From positions 1 through 14,413 of the forward strand of contig DFGJ01000023.1 in assembly GCA_002372375.1 (NCBI GenBank): a DNA stretch of 14,413 bases, given 5' to 3'. Origin of the DNA: Ruminococcaceae bacterium UBA3753. GTDB lineage: Bacteria; Bacillota; Clostridia; Oscillospirales; Acutalibacteraceae. Below, one piece after another: positions 6,730-14,177 of this stretch (its first letter is position 1; each line of letters starts with the position of its first letter). Under the pieces are notes generated by a model. That model was not told where the DNA came from. It saw nothing but the letters and a program-made list of their open reading frames with translations, and searched no databases. The position numbers and the translations under genes were made by a program.

Positions 6730-7226
6730 GTAGGGATTGGTGAACAGCGTATAAATAGGGCAGTTACTGAGATAGTGAAAAAGTTAACAGTTCAGCAACG
6801 CATAATAACTAACCTGAACTGGGGGATCACCTTTTGGATTAACCGTATATAAGTTTCGGATTGGCTGATGTTTGCTTTTAACTCGAAATGTATCATTAGG
6901 TGCACGCGAAATTCAGCTGTTTTCAACCTTTTTCGCATAGGGTTTAATTTGTGCAGTGTTTGTTTAGTAATTTTTCTTTTTACTGTTTGTTGAGTCTTTT
7001 ATTATCTTCCCTGCACAAGCGATGATGTTACCAACCATAGTCAATTATATTTGACGCGAAAAATCTAAATTTGTGTTTTTTCACTTTCATGTGTATGTGC
7101 AATTTTCGAGTGATTCTTCTTTAGCTTAATTCTTCACGCCCATGTCAAGTTTGTTGCTCACATTATACTATAATAAGTTCGGCAAAATGCAAAGACGTGC
7201 TTCGTACAAATAATTTTAAATTAGTG
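6730..7226. other. Gene-poor stretch with possible RNA folds
   Basis: Nearly 500 bases carry no supportable gene. Two inverted repeats stand out: CAGTTCAG (6788-6795) / CTGAACTG (6814-6821) with an 18-base loop, and TTGTGCAG (6949-6956) / CTGCACAA (7011-7018) enclosing a smaller AGTAA/TTACT pairing. Neither has a T-run directly after it, so they are not simple terminators for ligA. The bases after the first hairpin (ATCACCTT...CCGTATATAAG) faintly resemble the candidate RNA at 222-250, but the match is too short to call. Confidence 0.35.
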
Positions 7227-7255
7227 TTGAAATTTATAAATAAAAATAGTATAAT
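7227..7255 (+). promoter_or_regulatory. Near-consensus promoter of the coiled-coil gene
   Basis: A -35 TTGAAA (7227-7232), a 17-base spacer and a perfect -10 TATAAT (7250-7255) match eleven of twelve consensus positions. The start is expected near 7262, with a short leader carrying AAGGAG before the ATG at 7290. It is the best promoter in the window and probably also serves ispF. Confidence 0.8.
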
Positions 7256-7289
7256 ACTTTGCATATTAAAAAACAAAGGAGTTCTATAT

Positions 7290-8234
7290 ATGAAGAAGTT
7301 TTTTGGATCAAAGGCTTTAAGTTCAGTGTTTTTGGGTGGTATGGCAGTCTCACTAACAGTTGGTGCTACTAATGACGTGAAAAAAATAAGTGATTATTCC
7401 AAGGACACTGCAAATAATAGCTATCTAAATTTTTTTTGTAGTGCATTGACGCAACCTTTCTTTAAATATAACACATCCTTTCGTAACACAATCATTTTGA
7501 TCTTAGTTTCTTCTTTTTTAGTTTGGAAGATTAAGTACGCCGTTACAGGCTTTCTTAACAAGGAGAAATTCGCAAAAGAAGAAAATATGAAAAGAGTAGA
7601 AAAAGAACTAGAAGATAAGGAAAAACTTTTAAAAGCTGCAATTAGTTACATAGACAAAAGTGGTGCTAAAAAGCTTAAAAGTGAAGATGAAAATACCAAA
7701 GACACAGAAAATAAAAAGTTGATAGAAAAGGTAAAACAACTAGAAATAAGTCAAGAAAAATTTAAAAATAGCTGTAAAAGATTAATGAGCGATTTAAAAG
7801 ATTTGGCAGATAAAGTTAATTCTTTGGCGAAAAAAGATCCTGATTGCTCATTTTTCAATGAGAATAGATTTAATATAGAAAATTTAAATATTTTTATTTA
7901 TAAACTTTGCTGTAACATAAAAGGCATACGGGGAAGCTATAACGTCAGGAGTGATATTTCTGGGATTTTAGCTTATAATTATGGCGACGACATTAAACTG
8001 AGTAACAAACTGCTTTTAAACTTCGAATTAATTAATCCTCTAAATGAGTATAATGACCTTTTAACAGAAGGAGACATTGACAATGTTAGTGCAAAAATGA
8101 CATGGCACGCATTCAGGGATTTGAATAACACAAAAAACATGGAGCAATCTTTTGCTAAAAAAGTAGATTCTTTCTTGAAAAATGATATTCAAAGTGCGAA
8201 CTACAATTCTTATTTGATTCAGAATAACAATTAA
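7290..8234 (+). CDS. Unrecognised signal-peptide, coiled-coil protein
   Basis: I do not recognise this 314-residue protein. Residues 1-26 look like a signal peptide: basic MKKFFGSK, hydrophobic SSVFLGGMAVSLTVGA, possible cleavage after VGA. Residues about 64-84 (FRNTIILILVSSFLVW...) form one membrane segment followed by positive charges. Residues about 92-182 are lysine/glutamate-rich, with heptad-like leucines typical of coiled coils. The C-terminal part (185-314) is mixed, with aromatic and asparagine-rich stretches and a CC pair (207-208). The ATG at 7290 has AAGGAG nine bases before it and lies downstream of a strong promoter at 7227-7255; the longer frame from 7197 overlaps that promoter. 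A surface-exposed or secreted protein is likely, but its function is unknown. ispF follows 40 bases later and is probably co-transcribed. Adhesin, effector or envelope scaffold are all possible. Confidence 0.85.
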   Translation: MKKFFGSKALSSVFLGGMAVSLTVGATNDVKKISDYSKDTANNSYLNFFCSALTQPFFKYNTSFRNTIILILVSSFLVWKIKYAVTGFLNKEKFAKEENMKRVEKELEDKEKLLKAAISYIDKSGAKKLKSEDENTKDTENKKLIEKVKQLEISQEKFKNSCKRLMSDLKDLADKVNSLAKKDPDCSFFNENRFNIENLNIFIYKLCCNIKGIRGSYNVRSDISGILAYNYGDDIKLSNKLLLNFELINPLNEYNDLLTEGDIDNVSAKMTWHAFRDLNNTKNMEQSFAKKVDSFLKNDIQSANYNSYLIQNNN

Positions 8235-8274
8235 AGCGCAGCTCATTATTTGAAGCCGGAGGTTGTGTATTGCA

Positions 8275-8757
8275 ATGGAAGGTTTTCGTATCGGCCAAGG
8301 GTATGATGTGCATAGATTAGTGCCAGGTCGTAAATTAGTCTTGGGAGGATGTGAGATCCCCTTCCATTTGGGGCTTTTGGGCCACTCAGATGCAGACGTT
8401 CTGATTCACTCCGTCGTAGATGCTCTACTGGGTGCACTCTCTATGGGCGACATTGGAACAAACTTCCCAGATAGTGATGAACACTTTCGTGATGCTAATA
8501 GTTTAGACTTGCTGGAAAAAGTTTGTGAAAGAATTTGGAATACGGGTTATGTTATCTGTAATATAGACAGTACAGTTGTTTTACAGCTGCCAAAAATAGC
8601 CAGATATATTCCAAACATTAAAGAAAATATAGCTAAAACATGCAAAATAGATTTAAAAAATATAAGCGTTAAAGCAAAAACAGAAGAGGGTTTGGGGTTC
8701 ACGGGAAAACTTTACGGGGTAAAAAGTTTTGCTGTTTGTCTAATAAAAAGGGTCTAA
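8275..8757 (+). CDS. ispF: 2-C-methyl-D-erythritol 2,4-cyclodiphosphate synthase
   Basis: IspF converts CDP-methylerythritol 2-phosphate to the cyclodiphosphate and CMP in the MEP pathway to isoprenoid precursors. The 160-residue product is full length. It shows the metal ligands D11 and H13 (YDVH) and H45 (SDADVLIHS), the DIGTNFPDSD loop (59-68, with N63 where His is common), LQLPKI (103-108) and the C-terminal KAKTEEGLGFTG (133-144). The ATG at 8275 fits the family; GGAGG lies 12 bases before it, somewhat far. A TTG at 8263 would add four residues but touches the ribosome site. The gene is 40 bases after the coiled-coil gene and likely shares its promoter. It runs convergently toward the ATPase operon. 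No ispD is adjacent, although the two are often neighbours or fused. Confidence 0.96.
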   Translation: MEGFRIGQGYDVHRLVPGRKLVLGGCEIPFHLGLLGHSDADVLIHSVVDALLGALSMGDIGTNFPDSDEHFRDANSLDLLEKVCERIWNTGYVICNIDSTVVLQLPKIARYIPNIKENIAKTCKIDLKNISVKAKTEEGLGFTGKLYGVKSFAVCLIKRV

Positions 8758-8902
8758 CACAAGTATCACAAGCGGTAGACTCACCATTGTTAAAATTTAA
8801 CGGACCAACAAAAAGTTTACAGACTTAACGAAGACAAGAAATCTCACCATGAAGTTTTTAAATAAAAAAACCACAAAAATACGAAACTTTGTCCTCAATT
8901 TT

Positions 8903-9214
8903 TTAGTTCAAACAAGTAGTACCGCCAGTTGCACGTTCAGCGTAGGTTTTCAACATCTTTAAACCACGGCCAGTGGTATCTCCGGCGCTGGGAATAAAAG
9001 TTATAGTGGCACTATACTTCTCTTGCAATTTATCTACAATAGCTGAAACACATTCAGAAAAATTATCCGCAACATAAATAAGTCTAAAACCATTTTTTAA
9101 AAGTGTACGCAACTCATTCTTACACGTTTCGTTATCATTAACAAAAACTACTGTCAGTCCCAATGATAAAAAGTACACTACACTAGAACGACTACCTAAA
9201 ATTGCTACTTTCAT
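8903..9214 (-). CDS. ntpG: V-type ATPase central-stalk subunit F (NtpG)
   Basis: This small subunit (called F generally, NtpG in Enterococcus hirae) sits with subunit D in the rotating central stalk of V/A-type ATPases. The 103-residue product matches the family in length. It starts with MKVAILGSRSSVVYFLSLGL, the Rossmann-like beta-loop-helix, has the middle IYVADNFSE, and ends with an IPSAGDTTGRGLKMLKTYAERATG segment comparable to the usual IPG...G(L)..I...ERA(V)G end. It is the last gene of the leftward operon, 116 bases after ntpC. In E. hirae-type operons ntpA, ntpB and ntpD follow at this point; here there is a 145-base gap and then ispF on the opposite strand. The ribosome site is weak (GTGAG). 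I see no strong terminator after the stop. Confidence 0.85.
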   Translation of the reverse strand: MKVAILGSRSSVVYFLSLGLTVVFVNDNETCKNELRTLLKNGFRLIYVADNFSECVSAIVDKLQEKYSATITFIPSAGDTTGRGLKMLKTYAERATGGTTCLN

Positions 9215-9330
9215 AATGATTCATCTCACAGTATTCATAGATACTAAAAAAACAACAGAAAAGTTCACCGAACAGGGTAAAAATTATAAAATAAACATTA
9301 CATGCAAAAACAAAAAATTAGAACAACAAA

Positions 9331-10305
9331 TCAATAAATTAAATGCCTAAATCGTTCCAACAATTTTTCCTTATTAGCGCCTGTTCTAAAATAACTAAAA
9401 ACTAACCTTAAATTTTTAAATTCTAAGTAATTCGCTAAAATAAACACAAAAATTGGCGACAAAGTAAAACATTTCTGGCGCTCAGTTTTTATAAAATCAA
9501 GTACAGAACTATCAAACCATTCTACCAAGTCGCTTCGTCCCTCAACATATACAAAAGGAGGAAAAGTAGAATAATTGGCGCCATCTAAATACTTTATTAA
9601 ATTTTCAAGACCGGCAATAGTAAAGGACATCAAACTTTGTATATCGAAAGTCTTGCATGGTATTAGAGCCGACGTCAAAAAACTTCTATTGTTTTTATTT
9701 AATTTTATTGATCGAACACAAATATTTATGTTAGAAAAAACCGCGAGAAGCTCAATATACTGTTGAAATACAGCCAAACCATCCTTAACGGTAAATTGCC
9801 TCATAGCTTTAAACATACCATTATCAATTATAGCATCACACAAACAAGCATCACCAGTTTGTAAAAGGACATCAAAGGCTTGCTTTGCAACAGTACTAAT
9901 AAACCCTGGCAAATTTAAAAAATCTTGTGTTTTTACACTATCATACAGAACACTAGAGGCGGTAAGAGCAAGTGGATCAAGTAAGCTGCCAACATCTACA
10001 TCACTTAAGACCGCACGCAAAATTACCTTAAGATTCGCAAAGTCTTTAGCTAGAAGAATTGAACTAAAAAAGGTCAAATCTCCAACAAGCTCTTCAATAA
10101 AATGCCACAAATCCGTTTCTTTTTTTTTCAAAATATCGTTTATTTCAACACTTGACTCATCAATACGCCACCCTTTTGATCGCAAATAATCGACAGCGCT
10201 ACTTTCTGACTCCAAGTTAAGAATAGACTCGAAATCACTAGCACTTAAAAGGCGGGACTCTGCGTGCTTAACGCGCATATTAGCGTAGACGTAATCACTA
10301 TTAAT
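9331..10305 (-). CDS. ntpC: V-type ATPase subunit C, ATT start likely
   Basis: Subunit C (AC39/NtpC type) is the funnel-shaped adaptor joining the central stalk to the proteolipid ring. With the start proposed here it has 324 residues; family members are typically about 330-350. The first ATG in frame is at 10278, but the nine codons before it read as a typical family N-terminus, DYVYAN leading into MRVKHAESRLL, where relatives have YANARVRALESRLL. No ATG, GTG or TTG exists between the in-frame stop and that point. An ATT at 10303-10305 lies exactly nine bases after a GGAGG (10315-10319), so ATT is probably the start; the ATG at 10278 lacks any ribosome site. The body is helix-rich with little motif content, and the identity rests on the N-terminus and operon position between ntpE and ntpG. 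Confidence 0.85.
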   Translation of the reverse strand: MNSDYVYANMRVKHAESRLLSASDFESILNLESESSAVDYLRSKGWRIDESSVEINDILKKKETDLWHFIEELVGDLTFFSSILLAKDFANLKVILRAVLSDVDVGSLLDPLALTASSVLYDSVKTQDFLNLPGFISTVAKQAFDVLLQTGDACLCDAIIDNGMFKAMRQFTVKDGLAVFQQYIELLAVFSNINICVRSIKLNKNNRSFLTSALIPCKTFDIQSLMSFTIAGLENLIKYLDGANYSTFPPFVYVEGRSDLVEWFDSSVLDFIKTERQKCFTLSPIFVFILANYLEFKNLRLVFSYFRTGANKEKLLERFRHLIY

Positions 10306-10319
10306 AAAACTTTACCTCC
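10303..10319 (-). promoter_or_regulatory. Ribosome binding site deciding the ntpC start
   Basis: A full GGAGG (10315-10319, read leftward) is followed nine bases later by ATT (10303-10305), the only possible start with good spacing. The next ATG is 36 bases from the GGAGG, too far for normal initiation. Confidence 0.65.
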
Positions 10320-10474
10320 ATCCCACTCAAAAATTACAAAACAACTCAAAATTTTTTCTCACATTACAAAACCAGGGCATCCACAACTTTACAGAGGGGA
10401 AAATACTACAATGTACTAAGTGTCAAACAAGTAAAAAATAATCTCCAACAGTTGCACATCCACAGCAGAGAGAA

Positions 10475-11086
10475 TCACCTAACTTCATCGAACAGAAAAT
10501 CCAATAAAAATACCACTAAATCTTCCCTTTTATCATTAAAGATTTCATCCAAAACACAGTTTTCTTCAAAGCTGTCATACCTAAGAATAGCTCCACAATA
10601 GTCCTTGCCAGAACAATCCTCACTAAACTCCAAACGAGTACCGCTATTGGCAGCTTCATTACTAAACATGGACTTAAACTTATCAGTTAACCTACTATAG
10701 TCCCGACTTGAAAAAACCAAAGCACAAGACTCACCATGACGAAAATACTTCGAAAAAATCCTAGACAAAGCAAAAAAATATTCCGCATCAGGCAACCGCG
10801 AAAAAAAAACTTTGGCAGAATCTAAAACATTATCCAAAATCTTCAGTTTTGCGCCTAAAACACCATCCCTGTAACGAACAGCTGCTACAGAATCAGACCT
10901 CTCCTCAAACAATTGTGTCCTTCGGGAATTTTCTTTTAAAAATTTCTCTCTAATTTCCTTAGCACGCAGAGATGCGTCATTCAAAATCACTTTCCGTTGT
11001 CGCTCAGCATCATCCAAAATTTTGCTTACCTCATCCTTACCTTCTCCCAATATACTATCAACTATATTGTCCAAACCACTAGACAT
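10475..11086 (-). CDS. ntpE: V-type ATPase peripheral-stalk subunit E
   Basis: Subunit E pairs with the small coiled-coil subunit (NtpF) to form the stator stalk that holds the catalytic head. The 203-residue product has a long charged helix at about 1-70 (ILDDAERQRKVILNDASLRAKEIREKF), then a compact C-terminal domain whose last segment (IFNDKREDLVVFLLDFLF) matches the family's usual ending LR..L...V...LF. Length is normal. The ATG at 11086 has AGGA seven bases upstream, within a longer purine-rich stretch starting GGAGG. It lies 37 bases after ntpK. About 170 bases separate it from ntpC; that gap contains a T-rich stretch with no clear terminator and only a poor promoter candidate. Confidence 0.88.
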   Translation of the reverse strand: MSSGLDNIVDSILGEGKDEVSKILDDAERQRKVILNDASLRAKEIREKFLKENSRRTQLFEERSDSVAAVRYRDGVLGAKLKILDNVLDSAKVFFSRLPDAEYFFALSRIFSKYFRHGESCALVFSSRDYSRLTDKFKSMFSNEAANSGTRLEFSEDCSGKDYCGAILRYDSFEENCVLDEIFNDKREDLVVFLLDFLFDEVR

Positions 11087-11123
11087 ATTAACGTCCTATT
11101 CCTCCCAACTATTTAGTAAAAAA

Positions 11124-11597
11124 CTACACATCCAAGTTCGAAATGTTAAGCACCGAAAGTACAGAAACTAAGAGAGCCAAAAGTGCATAAGTTTCTACCA
11201 TAGCGGGAAAAATCATAGCCTTACCCATCTGATCTGGCTTTTTAGATACTATACCTATACCTGCAACTGCAGCACGCGCCTGTCTTATCGCCGACCACAG
11301 ACCAACAAACCCCATGGGCAAACAGGCTGCAAGGTACAGAAGGCCCTGAGAAAAACTAACATCAGTGGGAGTACCCAAAATTCCAATCTGTATCAAAACC
11401 AAAACCGACACCAACAATCCATAAATCCCCTGTGTACCCGGCAAAAGCTGCAGAAGTAAAACTTTACCAAATTTCTCAGGGGTTTCAGTAACTACCCCAG
11501 CAGCAGCCTCACCGGCCATACCAACACCAATAGCCGAGCCTATACTGGCAAACAAAACAGAAATAGCAGCTCCCAAAAGTGCAAAAAACAACCCCAT
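11124..11597 (-). CDS. ntpK: V-type ATPase proteolipid subunit K, Na+-type
   Basis: Subunit K forms the rotating membrane ring that carries ions. The 157-residue protein is a fused double hairpin with four membrane helices, as in Enterococcus hirae NtpK. Only the second half keeps the ion-binding carboxylate (E135 in MVETYALL). The residues known to bind Na+ in E. hirae have clear counterparts: T55 and Q56 in PGTQG, Y59, Q106 in IRQARAA, and E135. A sodium-translocating enzyme is therefore likely. The ATG at 11597 shares its A with the TGA stop of ntpI, and GGAGG nine bases before it lies inside the last codons of ntpI, which indicates translational coupling. A TTG two codons upstream is possible but poorly spaced. 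Confidence 0.95.
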   Translation of the reverse strand: MGLFFALLGAAISVLFASIGSAIGVGMAGEAAAGVVTETPEKFGKVLLLQLLPGTQGIYGLLVSVLVLIQIGILGTPTDVSFSQGLLYLAACLPMGFVGLWSAIRQARAAVAGIGIVSKKPDQMGKAMIFPAMVETYALLALLVSVLSVLNISNLDV

Positions 11598-13663
11598 CAA
11601 CAACTACCTCCAAAAAAATCACAGTACTTAGTTTTAAAGGAAAACGGAGAAAACTTCCTACCGCCACCTTCATAGAATTTACTAAAAAATTCTACGAATT
11701 GCAACCTATTTGTATGCACATAAGCGCCTAAAAGATTGATAAGTATATTAACCGTATGCCCCAACAAAAACACCAAAGCAAACAATATCACTCCAAACAA
11801 ATTACTTCCACCCATTGCCCCCATCTTATTAAAAACCTGCGCGATTACACCAGTGGAAAGACCAAGTGCCAGAAGTCTAGAATATGAAATAATATCACTT
11901 AAATAGTTAGTAATTCCATAAAGCCCATAGACCCCCTTTAAAAGTCTCTTAAAAAAGTTACCGCTTCCTCTTCCAGCGGTGAACAATACAGTAAGTGCAC
12001 CCACCAACATAAAAAGTTTACTAATATTTGCGATCATCGGCCTAATTACCACATTTATATCCAACAACTTTGGTACCATAGGGACTGAAAGCATAAAAAC
12101 TACAAGTCCTCCCACTAACAAGAACCAAGAAACAACGTCAAAAACAGCATCTAGGTATTTCCTCGATTTCAGTAACTGAACAAACTTAAAAAACAGCCCG
12201 GTGAACATATGTAAAATTCCCACGCCAAAAGAAAAAGACAGCATTAGCATCGGCCTTTTTATCGGAACAAACCAAAATGTCGGCGTACTTATCTTCCTGC
12301 CAAAAAATGTAGCTGAAACTACCTCTATGGCATCACCAAAAAAGCTGCCAAACATTAGTCCCCAAAAAAAAGTAAAAATTCCACAAATAAAAAACATAGT
12401 TAAAGATTTTTTTAAAGAAGATTTCATATTTTTATGTTTGTACAGCAGGCAGCCACAAACAATCGACATGACGGCACCATAACCAGCATCAGAAAGCATG
12501 AGCCCAAACAAAAAATAATAAAAAATGGACATAACAAATGTAGGATCTAGTTCTGCCTTCGATGGTAAACTATAGCTCTCCAGAACAGGCTCAACGGCAG
12601 AAACAGCGCTGAAATTATTAAGCAAAACCGGAGACTCTTCAAATGATTGTATACTTTCTGACTCAACAAAAGTATGCGGAAAAGAATGCACAGCACTTTC
12701 TACTAAATCAGCTCTATTTTTTGGCACATAACCCGTAAGTACAAAAGCTTTTCTGGTACTTTGGAGTTTAGCTATAACTTTATAACTTTCTTTTTTTGAC
12801 ATATAGTAATCATAGACAAACCGCAACTTTTGCAGATAACTGCTGCGATCTCTTATATTATTTCTTAGCTCATTTAGTCGGGCTTGGGATTTGTTAATCT
12901 CTCCTTCAATAAAACGTATATCTTCTAAAGGTGTTCTTGAACTATCATACTTACATGAAGTAAATCCCAAATTCAAAAGTTTTTTCGAAATTAAATCCGA
13001 ATCATTTTTTCGGCACATCAAAAACACGTACGCCAACTCACTAGTTTTTGAAACGATTTCTACGTGTATACCACCAACTTTACCACCTAAGCCTTTTCTA
13101 AGCACATTCAAGATGTCATCTTCGTTGTCAAATTCTGGCGGCAAAGTACCGACCCAACAAGATGTAAACTTAGTACACGAGACAGCTGTCGGAACGTCTA
13201 AATCTTTCCAAAAACCAAGAGAAACTTTGTCGTCCTCTAACTTTAAAATCTCTGCTTTTAACTGGGAAATTTCTCTATCTTCATTAAGAACTTCACGAGC
13301 TACATCTAATATCTTGTCTGCGTCTGCTACAAGATATTCAAAATCACTTTCATTGACTACAAAAGGTTCATAAAAAGGACCCACATTATATTCCTTTTTC
13401 TGTGCAGCATCTAAATTTTCCATTAAAATCTTCATCGCGTCACTTACAACCATCAAACCTTCGTCCAAAATCTTTATAGATTTCTGCACATCATCAAAAG
13501 TAACAGCACAACTGGACACTTTCGCACACTTCGACCCTTCAGAAGGCAAAGTTGCACCATCCACAACCTCCACAACACCCAAATGCTGTATTTTTCTAAG
13601 GATCTTTTTTCTATCTTTTTTTAACCCATAAATTCGCGTTTTGCACATCTCAACTTTAGCCAT
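11597..13663 (-). CDS. ntpI: V-type ATPase membrane subunit I (a-type)
   Basis: Subunit I is the stator membrane protein beside the proteolipid ring and provides the ion half-channels. The 688-residue product has a long cytoplasmic half (1 to about 370) with coiled-coil segments (about 125-150 and 245-300). The membrane half (about 376-660) starts with VMSIFYYFLFGLMLSDAGYG. The essential arginine is R596 in SYSRLLALGLSTG, the family's signature, and is followed by the LGHTVNILINLLGAYVHTNRLQFVEFFSKFY segment. Length is typical. I chose the ATG at 13663 because AGGTG lies eight bases upstream and the start MAKVEMCKTRIYGL fits relatives; the frame open to 13684 adds seven unsupported residues. 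A terminator-like hairpin lies in the 186-base gap after ntpF. The last codons (FGGSC) include the ribosome site of ntpK. Confidence 0.96.
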   Translation of the reverse strand: MAKVEMCKTRIYGLKKDRKKILRKIQHLGVVEVVDGATLPSEGSKCAKVSSCAVTFDDVQKSIKILDEGLMVVSDAMKILMENLDAAQKKEYNVGPFYEPFVVNESDFEYLVADADKILDVAREVLNEDREISQLKAEILKLEDDKVSLGFWKDLDVPTAVSCTKFTSCWVGTLPPEFDNEDDILNVLRKGLGGKVGGIHVEIVSKTSELAYVFLMCRKNDSDLISKKLLNLGFTSCKYDSSRTPLEDIRFIEGEINKSQARLNELRNNIRDRSSYLQKLRFVYDYYMSKKESYKVIAKLQSTRKAFVLTGYVPKNRADLVESAVHSFPHTFVESESIQSFEESPVLLNNFSAVSAVEPVLESYSLPSKAELDPTFVMSIFYYFLFGLMLSDAGYGAVMSIVCGCLLYKHKNMKSSLKKSLTMFFICGIFTFFWGLMFGSFFGDAIEVVSATFFGRKISTPTFWFVPIKRPMLMLSFSFGVGILHMFTGLFFKFVQLLKSRKYLDAVFDVVSWFLLVGGLVVFMLSVPMVPKLLDINVVIRPMIANISKLFMLVGALTVLFTAGRGSGNFFKRLLKGVYGLYGITNYLSDIISYSRLLALGLSTGVIAQVFNKMGAMGGSNLFGVILFALVFLLGHTVNILINLLGAYVHTNRLQFVEFFSKFYEGGGRKFSPFSFKTKYCDFFGGSC

Positions 13664-13747
13664 TCTCACTGCACCTAAAACCAAAATTTTCTAAATAAAC
13701 AGAGGCTCGCAACCCAAACAGCAACTACAAACCTACAACAAAACACT

Positions 13748-13773
13748 AAAAATAAAGCAGTTAGTCACTGCTT
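13748..13773 (-). terminator. Terminator or attenuator between ntpF and ntpI
   Basis: Reading leftward there is a perfect 7-bp stem AAGCAGT (13767-13773) / ACTGCTT (13755-13761) with a 5-base loop and then TATTTTTAG. It fits an intrinsic terminator. Its place inside the ATPase operon suggests partial termination after the tRNA-ntpF segment, or a separate transcription unit starting with ntpI. No good promoter was seen after it. Confidence 0.6.
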
Positions 13774-13849
13774 CCCCCAGGCAAAAGTAACGTTCAAACA
13801 TAAAAAGACCAAAGAAATATTAAAAACAGCCAAAACACTGCGTACCTAC

Positions 13850-14161
13850 TTAGCTACATATAATTTCAATAATCTTTGCTATTGCCTCGTCCTTACGAGC
13901 TTCACAAATTTTTCTGAGCCTTTCAGCTTCCTTCTGGATCTTCTCATCGACCTCCAACAATCGCTTAGACATCTGCTTGCTGGCAAGCACAAATTGGCCT
14001 CTTTCGAACTCAACAGCCTCCCGCTCAGCCTCCTCTACCATGTGTTCGGCCTCTTTCTTCGCCTCAGAAACAATCAACCCTGCCTTCTTTTTAGCCTCTT
14101 TCACCATAACCTCAGCCTCTTTCTCAGCCTCATTTATTCTATCTAACGCACGCTTAGCCAC
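13850..14161 (-). CDS. ntpF: V-type ATPase peripheral-stalk coiled-coil subunit (NtpF; G/H type)
   Basis: This small subunit (G or H generally, NtpF in Enterococcus hirae) wraps around subunit E in the stator stalk. The 103-residue product is almost entirely one charged helix of alternating alanine and Glu/Lys (EAEKEAEVMVKEAKKKAG, EAKKEAEHMVEEAEREA), as in the family, ending IAKIIEIICS. I chose GTG at 14161: GGAGG (14167-14171) ends five bases before it, whereas the more upstream TTG at 14173 overlaps that ribosome site. It is the first gene of the operon, only 16 bases after the tRNA-Gln 3' end, and is followed by a terminator-like hairpin and a 186-base gap before ntpI. The low-complexity helix makes family assignment depend partly on context. 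Confidence 0.85.
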   Translation of the reverse strand: MAKRALDRINEAEKEAEVMVKEAKKKAGLIVSEAKKEAEHMVEEAEREAVEFERGQFVLASKQMSKRLLEVDEKIQKEAERLRKICEARKDEAIAKIIEIICS

Positions 14162-14177
14162 GGTATCCTCCAAAAAT

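Noticed and set aside
7197..7289. Upstream extension of the coiled-coil protein
   Set aside because: It spans the near-consensus promoter at 7227-7255; the ATG at 7290 has a proper ribosome site.
8758..8902. Bidirectional terminator between ispF and ntpG
   Set aside because: The possible GGGTCTA/TAGACTC stem has a 19-base loop and no T-run after it; no convincing terminator was found on either strand.
10320..10450. Internal promoter (TTGACA near 10429) in the ntpE-ntpC gap
   Set aside because: No acceptable -10 lies at 16-18 bases from it; the match is probably chance in AT-rich DNA.
12891..13373. 160-codon + strand frame inside ntpI
   Set aside because: It is antisense to the ntpI soluble domain; the serine-rich composition is typical of a shadow frame.
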